64,000 nt of DNA from assembly GCA_026008535.1 (NCBI GenBank), contig BRKX01000002.1, positions 73,677,380 through 73,741,379 of the forward strand, given 5' to 3'. Shown here one piece after another: positions 58,501-64,000 of this stretch. The DNA is from Perilla frutescens. Taxonomy: Eukaryota > Streptophyta > Magnoliopsida > Lamiales > Lamiaceae. Each line of letters begins with the position of its first letter. Within the stretch, counting starts at the first letter, position 1. A program made the translations under genes and the position numbers. The notes under the pieces are model-generated. The model did no database searches. It was not told where the DNA came from and worked only from the letters and a program-made list of their open reading frames with translations.

Positions 58501-59653
58501 TAGGACCTAACATTTTGTTCCTGTTTCTTGAATGTAATGGAACATTTTCTGGTTTTCACATAGATAAACTACTACGTTGTCAACTTCAATGGTCAGCACG
58601 CTTCAAAGTTATAATTGGGATTGCTAAAGGAGTTATTTATCTTCATCAAGAGTCAAGGTCGAGAACGATTCACAGGGATCTGAAACCCTGCAATATATTA
58701 CTGGACAATGAGATGAATCCTAAAATTTCAGGCTTTGGCTTTGCCAGAAAGGTTGATGACGACCAATCAGAATTGTCCACCATGGCTGCTGGGACCTTGT
58801 ATGTCATGACATATATCCTGTCACTACTACTATGTTTCCAAGCCCTAAATAACAACGATATTTTTTTTGTATAATTTGTGTGTGCAGAGGTTATATTGCA
58901 CCAGAAGTAATTGTTGGGAGAATTTCTGAGAAGACAGATGTCTACAGTTTTGGGGTTTTAGTGCTGGAGATATTGAGTGGCAAATCAAATAACGGATTTA
59001 GAGGAGAACTCATTAGCAATGTAAGTATCAGTAGCTCATATGAACTTTAAAGTATAATGTGCAGGCAAGTTCTTTATAGTAAACATTAGGGATTGTTCTA
59101 ATAGATGAATGAAAATCGGGTAAAACCAAGTAAAAGTCCACTGCACTAACTGTTTTTTTTTTCTTTTTTATCTAACTTGTTGCCTTCATTCACATCTCAT
59201 CATTCTTTCCATGAATCGGAGGTAAACTTAATAAAGATCACAAGTATATGATTAAAATATGAACGCGTGAAAATAAACAAATTCACATCTCAATCACGTA
59301 GGGGTAAATCTGCATAGAGAGTGCAGTTTGAATGCTTTTTCGAGTTAATGCAGTTCTAACAATGAATGTAATAAGATATGATCAATGTCCAGGCATGGAA
59401 GCTGTGGATAGAAGGGAACGTATCAGACCTGGTAGATGAATGCCTAGGAGGAGCATTTTCCGAGGAAGAAGCAGTGAGATGCATCCAAGTAGGTATCTTG
59501 TGCACCCAAGTTGAACCGCAGCAGCGGCCAGCAATGCCTTGTGTGCTTAAAATGTTGCTTGGAGAAGAGTTATCGTTACAACAGAAGATGGCGGCACTCA
59601 ATTGGGCGAATGATTGGCGATCTGTACCACCTATAAATGTAGCTTCCAGTTGA
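55562..59653 (+). pseudogene. RLK-G: tandem-kinase malectin receptor with a frameshifting ectodomain deletion
   Basis: The start at 55562 ([15 protein letters not shown]) matches RLK-F; an in-frame upstream ATG at 55415 is unlikely. The ectodomain is intact to about 56383, where 182 bp present in RLK-F are missing. The frame shifts and stops at 56429-56431. In the second frame the receptor continues (KRDLLMSLQSYDEF, membrane helix, complete K1 with [21 protein letters not shown] and DFGLAK) to 57897. K2 exons 58015-58133, 58239-58446, 58564-58798, 58888-59020 and 59393-59653 are all in phase. K2 has HRDLK but GFG in place of DFG, and VAVKI. Everything but the deletion is well kept, so inactivation looks recent. 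A sequencing or assembly error is possible but does not suit a 182-bp loss. Confidence 0.8.
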
Positions 59654-60572
59654 TAAATTTATGTTGAAATATTTCAACAGTCACTAAATCATGGCCGTTG
59701 GATCAAAATCATGTATATATATTTTTCAAGTAAAATAGCCGTTTAACCGTCTGTTATCATTGAGGCTAACCGACGACTAAATTGTTTCATAATTTTGGAA
59801 CCGTACCGTATTAATAACGATTTTGATTATGATTCTGATTACTGCTGCCCAGTACAAGTTAAAGATGCTCTATCCTCAAGTCGTGTGTGAATTATATGTT
59901 AACATCAAAATTATATAATGTTAATAAATTTTTTTTTAAAAATAAAATTTATTATATTATAATTAATCATAATTAATATTTCTTGTTAAAAATTAAATTT
60001 TTAAAAATTATATACCCTAAGTTTAGAATAATCAACCCCAAGATCAATTATATTAACTAAAAAATAAAAATCAAATACCAAAAATTAATTACAAACCCTA
60101 ATTGAGAAGAATAAATCCTAAATAATAATCTAAAATTATACTAATTAAAAAAATTAAAATTGAAAAAAAAAATGAAAGAAAAAATAATAATTTTAATTGT
60201 GGGTTTTACACCAATTTTCTAGTTTTAACCGAATTTTCCAAATAAGACTTGGATCATCTGCTGCGCCTCTTGGCAAAAAGTCAAAAGAAAAGCGATAAAC
60301 AAAAACAGTGGAAAGGAAAGAAGAAAAATGATGAGGAAGAAGATGAAATAGAGGGAGGATGAAAAGGGTTAATAAGGACAAGTAAATCAAGTGGGATAGT
60401 CTTGGGAGAAATCGCCGGACTTGGACGGAGAGGGAACGGATTTAGACAGATTTTGTTTCTCGTAATTTTTCCCCAAATTTCCGTTCAATCGCGTTGCTCA
60501 GCCTGCCTGCCGTCGAGGTCTGTATATCGTGAACTCTCTAAGATCGTAGTTCGCAAATCACTGCCGCCGGAG
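59654..60572. other. Spacer between RLK-G and the F-box gene
   Basis: AT-rich DNA. From about 60240 it is probably the promoter and 5' leader of the F-box gene, with a purine-rich stretch near 60300-60360. Confidence 0.4.
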
Positions 60573-61778
60573 ATGGAGATCCAAAAACTCGCTTCTCAGT
60601 CCAGAAACACCCAAACCCGCGGCGCTCCACAGATTTCCACTCTTCCTCAAGAAATGATTGAAGAAATATTGTCAAGACTTCCGGTGAAATCACTCTGGAG
60701 ATTCAGGTGCGTTTCCAAATCATGGCGCTCTTTGATCGGCAGCAAAGATTTCGTCAAAAAACACCTCCATTACTCTACAAGAAACGCGAATTTGGCACGC
60801 CACAGAGTCTTGTTGGCCTCTCGTCATGCAAATCTGTCGCAATGTTCTCTGCTCTCGTTATTCAACAAACCAGACGCTCGTGCTTTAGAATTCAACTTTC
60901 CTACCAATGTTCGTCTGGATTCAGTATCTCTCGTGGGTTGCTATAATGGTCTGGTTTGCGTTTTATTGAATGGTAAACATTTCATATTGTGGAACCCATC
61001 TACCAGAATCTCCAAGAAATTGCCTCCTACTCCTGCATACGATACCAAGCGGTTAAGGGGCAGGAGCACCACATGCTATGGGTTCGGTTACGACGAGTCG
61101 AGTGGCGACTACAAGGTTTTCTGGTCTGTTAGTTTCAATAACGAAAGTGTTTGTAAACTGTATAGCTTGAAGAGTGGTTCATGGAAGAGAACGAATGTTT
61201 GGGATAATATTTCTCTCCGTTGCTGTGGACAGGGGAAGCTTGCAAGTGGAAGGCTTCACTGGCAGGGTACCTATACTCAATCAGATCATTATAGAAGCAG
61301 TGATAGTAATGAAAAATGGGAGATTGTTGCTTTGGACATGAATAGAGAGGTGTATGGAACAGTTGAGCAACCCTGTTATTCAGAGGGGAGATTCCGGCCA
61401 TTTCTGGGAAAGCTCGGAGAATGTCTTTCAATGCTTTGTTATTACAGAACTTGCATACATGTCTGGGTTATGAAGGAATATGGGGTGAAAGAGTCTTGGG
61501 AGAAAGTGATTGATGTATTCATTCATCCATGGAATTCTCTCTCTTTGATTCCATTTTGCATTGGTCCAGAAGGAGAGATCTTGTTAAGGCAGGAAGGGAC
61601 TTTCTTGATTTACTACAAAGATAACTGGTTTAGGCGGGTGGGAGTGGGAAAACTTAATTCAACTTATGAGGCGGTTATCTACATTGAAAGTTTAGTCTCA
61701 CCTTCTCTTGATGATGAGTCTGTTAGAGAAGGTTATGTGCCGCGAAGCAAGGCAAAGATGCAGAAACGCAAGACTTGA
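60573..61778 (+). CDS. F-box protein with F-box-associated (FBA/kelch-like) C-terminus
   Basis: The first ATG in the frame is at 60573 and gives 401 residues; the open frame extends upstream but without ATG. The F-box is at about residues 25-70: STLPQEMIEEILSRLPVKSL, then WRFRCVSKSWRSLI. The rest has the FBA-type pattern: GCYNGLVCVL, LWNPSTRISKKLP, YGFGYDESSGDYKVFW, LYSLKSGSWK, GRLHWQG and EKWEIVALDM. Proteins of this type are substrate-recognition parts of SCF ubiquitin ligases, binding SKP1 through the F-box. The C-terminus is basic and may serve nuclear location. It is single-exon, as usual for the family. The substrate is unknown. It is not related to its receptor neighbours. Confidence 0.88.
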   Translation: MEIQKLASQSRNTQTRGAPQISTLPQEMIEEILSRLPVKSLWRFRCVSKSWRSLIGSKDFVKKHLHYSTRNANLARHRVLLASRHANLSQCSLLSLFNKPDARALEFNFPTNVRLDSVSLVGCYNGLVCVLLNGKHFILWNPSTRISKKLPPTPAYDTKRLRGRSTTCYGFGYDESSGDYKVFWSVSFNNESVCKLYSLKSGSWKRTNVWDNISLRCCGQGKLASGRLHWQGTYTQSDHYRSSDSNEKWEIVALDMNREVYGTVEQPCYSEGRFRPFLGKLGECLSMLCYYRTCIHVWVMKEYGVKESWEKVIDVFIHPWNSLSLIPFCIGPEGEILLRQEGTFLIYYKDNWFRRVGVGKLNSTYEAVIYIESLVSPSLDDESVREGYVPRSKAKMQKRKT

Positions 61779-62550
61779 GGAGTAGTGACCGGTTATTAGT
61801 TTGTTTCTTATTGCTTTTTTTTTAATGTTTTTGTTGGTTCTATGTTGAGAATAATGCCGATTTGTTGTCTATCAAGCTTACTATTTTTGCTGTTATGTAT
61901 TTACTATTTATTATTATAGATGGATATGATATATTTGCGTTAATGAAATCATATACAATGTATAACAAAAACAAAAACAAAAATATATAAGTAAAACGAG
62001 TACATAAAATAAACGATCATGAAAAACCTATAGAAAAAAAGAAGTTATATGAATGTAAATAGTAGTATTTATGTGAAAGTCATCTACTCTATATGACTAT
62101 ATCATGTGCATCCCAAGTGTTACATCACTAGTCCAATGAAATTACATGGATGTTGTGAAACAATTCAGAAGAAAACTCCGTTTGTGAATTGGTCCATAAA
62201 GGTGGTTAACTATCGACGGAGGAAGCTTCCAAGTCAAATTCTTCTCCTACCCTACATATCTCAATGGTTGAAAATACATTACCTAAAGCAATAATTGACA
62301 GCAGACTACTATTCCAAATAAATTCGTGCGGTGGATATTTCCATTACGCCGTTAAACATTTCTGTTTGCACATCAAGTGTGGTGGGCTGAGCAAGAATAA
62401 AGCATATAAACTATTATCTGCAAATAAAATAAAAGACTTAAGAAGTTGACTCCAGATTACCAAAAAACATAATCTTTCATAATATAACAGAATTTGATTA
62501 ATAGCTTGCTTACATTCTCTCATAGCCCAACTTTTCAGAACAAACTAAAA
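61779..62550. other. Spacer between F-box gene and RLK-H
   Basis: 3' UTR of the F-box gene, then AT-rich DNA. Two 60-codon frames near 62106 and 62264 are unrecognised and probably chance. Confidence 0.4.
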
Positions 62551-64000
62551 ATGTCAAGTTCATTACCAGTTATTCTCGTATTTCTGTGTTTGTTCTGGCA
62601 AATCTTTGTCATCCTTGCCAGCAGCATTCCTGTTACTCATCCGCTGCCTGATAGTATTGCCATTTCTTGCGGTTCTTCGGGCAGTTTGGCTGCGCTGGAT
62701 GGGCGTCTTTGGATTGGAGATTCTGGACTTGAAACCACCTTGTCACTGCAGATCAATGGCAAACCTTCCAACTCAAGAGCCATCCACCAACTTGCTTCAC
62801 TCGATTCTGTACCCTACAAGACTGCTCGAGTATCTCGCCACAAGTTCAGTTACGTGTTCCAAGTCAAGCCCGGACAAAAAATCATCCGCCTGCACTTCCA
62901 TCAAGATTCATACAAGGGGTTCAAGAGGTCTGAACCCTTGTTCACTGTTAAAGCTGGCCCTTATACGCTCCTCAGCAACTTCAGCACAGCTCTTGCTTCT
63001 GATGCTTTAGGTGAAAAACAGATCATCAAAGAGTACTGTGTTAATATTGACGAAGGGCGGCCGTTGACTATAACATTTTCCCCGGCTCAGAGGAGAGTGA
63101 AATCAGATGACTTCTATGCCTTTGTCAATGGTATTGAGATTGTCTCCATGCCAGCTGGTCTTTATTTCACTCCTGAAGGGGAGTTGGGTGCCCTTGTTGT
63201 TGGCCAGAAGTACAGATTCTACATAGATACCAGCACAGCACTCGAGCTGGTTCAACGGTTGAATGTTGGCGGATCCATCTCACCGGCTGAAGATTCACAC
63301 CTCTTCCGCAGACGGGATGAAGGTTCCAACTACTTGCGGGAAACAGGTGCTCTTCCTGCCAATACTTTAACTAAAGTTAGATATAGAGACACGTTAACAT
63401 ACATTGCACCAATCAAAGTCTATCAAACAGCAAGGACAATGCTTGTAGATACTAAATTGAGTGCCAATAGTCTTACATGGGAAATACCAGTGCAATTAGG
63501 ATTCAGATACCTAATTAGGCTCCATTTTTCCAAGTTTGAACAGCAGATAGCAGAGAGTACCAACGACGACTTCTTAATTCTCATCAATAATCAGATTGCT
63601 GAGGACTATGCCAAGGTTATTCAATGGGGTATAGCATCTGGAGTTGCAGTCTACAGGGACTATATTGTGATGATGGAGGGAGATAAAATGGTGGGGATGC
63701 GCTACCTTACCATCACTTTCCAGCCAAAGTTTGAATCAAGAGATGAACAATTCCATGACAAATTGATTGCATTAGAGGTATTTAAGCTGAGCAACCCCGA
63801 CAACAATCTAGCAGAAAGAGGTCCAGTTCCTGAGTTGCAGCATTCAATATCAACACCACAGCACAAGAAATCCAAATCGAGTTATCGTACTAACTTGATA
63901 TCCGCTGTCCTGACAATTGTACTAGCCTTACTGAATGTCGCAGTTTACAACCTGAGAAGAATTTCAGACTCAACTTCTCGGAGGAACATAAGATCATCTT
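62551..64000 (+). CDS. RLK-H: malectin-like receptor kinase, N-terminal part (runs off window)
   Basis: An open frame from ATG 62551 to the window end, 483 codons. Residues 1-25 are a hydrophobic signal peptide. The malectin-like ectodomain has [87 protein letters not shown] and LSNPDNNLAE. The YIAP...VYQTARTM block is present here and missing from RLK-A to G. The membrane helix is at about 447-467 (LISAVLTIVLALLNVAVYNL), followed by a basic stop-transfer. The kinase would start just beyond the window. It is the most canonical member seen and probably closest to the ancestral form. Confidence 0.88.
   Translation, partial: MSSSLPVILVFLCLFWQIFVILASSIPVTHPLPDSIAISCGSSGSLAALDGRLWIGDSGLETTLSLQINGKPSNSRAIHQLASLDSVPYKTARVSRHKFSYVFQVKPGQKIIRLHFHQDSYKGFKRSEPLFTVKAGPYTLLSNFSTALASDALGEKQIIKEYCVNIDEGRPLTITFSPAQRRVKSDDFYAFVNGIEIVSMPAGLYFTPEGELGALVVGQKYRFYIDTSTALELVQRLNVGGSISPAEDSHLFRRRDEGSNYLRETGALPANTLTKVRYRDTLTYIAPIKVYQTARTMLVDTKLSANSLTWEIPVQLGFRYLIRLHFSKFEQQIAESTNDDFLILINNQIAEDYAKVIQWGIASGVAVYRDYIVMMEGDKMVGMRYLTITFQPKFESRDEQFHDKLIALEVFKLSNPDNNLAERGPVPELQHSISTPQHKKSKSSYRTNLISAVLTIVLALLNVAVYNLRRISDSTSRRNIRSS

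Noticed and set aside
62106..62449. Two small overlapping ORFs before RLK-H
   Set aside because: Chance-length frames in AT-rich intergenic DNA.

Overview
This window is nuclear DNA of a flowering plant, very probably a eudicot. It is AT-rich, has GT-AG introns, many MITE-type elements, and plant-specific protein families: malectin-like receptor kinases, an extra-large G-protein alpha subunit (XLG) and an FBA-type F-box protein. The species cannot be told from the sequence.

The window is a tandem cluster of CrRLK1L/FERONIA-like receptor kinases, called here RLK-A to RLK-H, all on the + strand. The usual unit is signal peptide, malectin-like ectodomain, transmembrane helix and kinase 1 (K1) in one long exon. 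A phase-1 intron and further exons encoding a second kinase (K2) follow. So most members are predicted tandem-kinase receptors. K1 is usually catalytically complete, while K2 has lost key residues in every full copy. K2 comes in two kinds: CrRLK1L-like (RLK-B and a solo copy) and cysteine-rich-RLK/SRK-like with several introns (RLK-E, F, G). RLK-A carries a mosaic of both.

Layout: 0.5-5.7 kb, decayed K2 tails broken up by MITEs and a GC-rich foldback element; 6.9-10.5 kb, RLK-A; 11-11.9 kb, a mosaic pseudogene; 14.9-18.8 kb, RLK-B, split by a probable solo LTR; 19.7-20.7 kb, a solo K2; 21.5-22.7 kb, RLK-C, an ectodomain without a membrane anchor; 22.8-28.9 kb, a PIF/Harbinger element with TIRs, a TAA target duplication, a Myb-like gene, a broken transposase and an antisense third gene; 29.8-33.9 kb, AT-rich repeats; 34.0-39.3 kb, RLK-D, whose K2 is cut short and joined in frame to the C-terminal part of an XLG gene; 40.4-44.4 kb, RLK-E; 45.4-48 kb, a MITE and a hAT-like element; 50.1-54.0 kb, RLK-F, whose K1 has lost its catalytic core; 55.6-59.7 kb, RLK-G, with a frameshifting deletion; 60.6-61.8 kb, an F-box gene; 62.6 kb to the end, RLK-H, which is incomplete at the window edge and has the more canonical ectodomain.

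The most striking object is RLK-D. By hand-spliced prediction it is one uninterrupted 1450-residue frame over ten exons: malectin ectodomain, membrane helix, complete kinase, K2 stub and XLG G-alpha module. Cell-surface perception and G-protein signalling would sit in a single polypeptide. All exon joins come from reading splice sites by eye and have no transcript support here.
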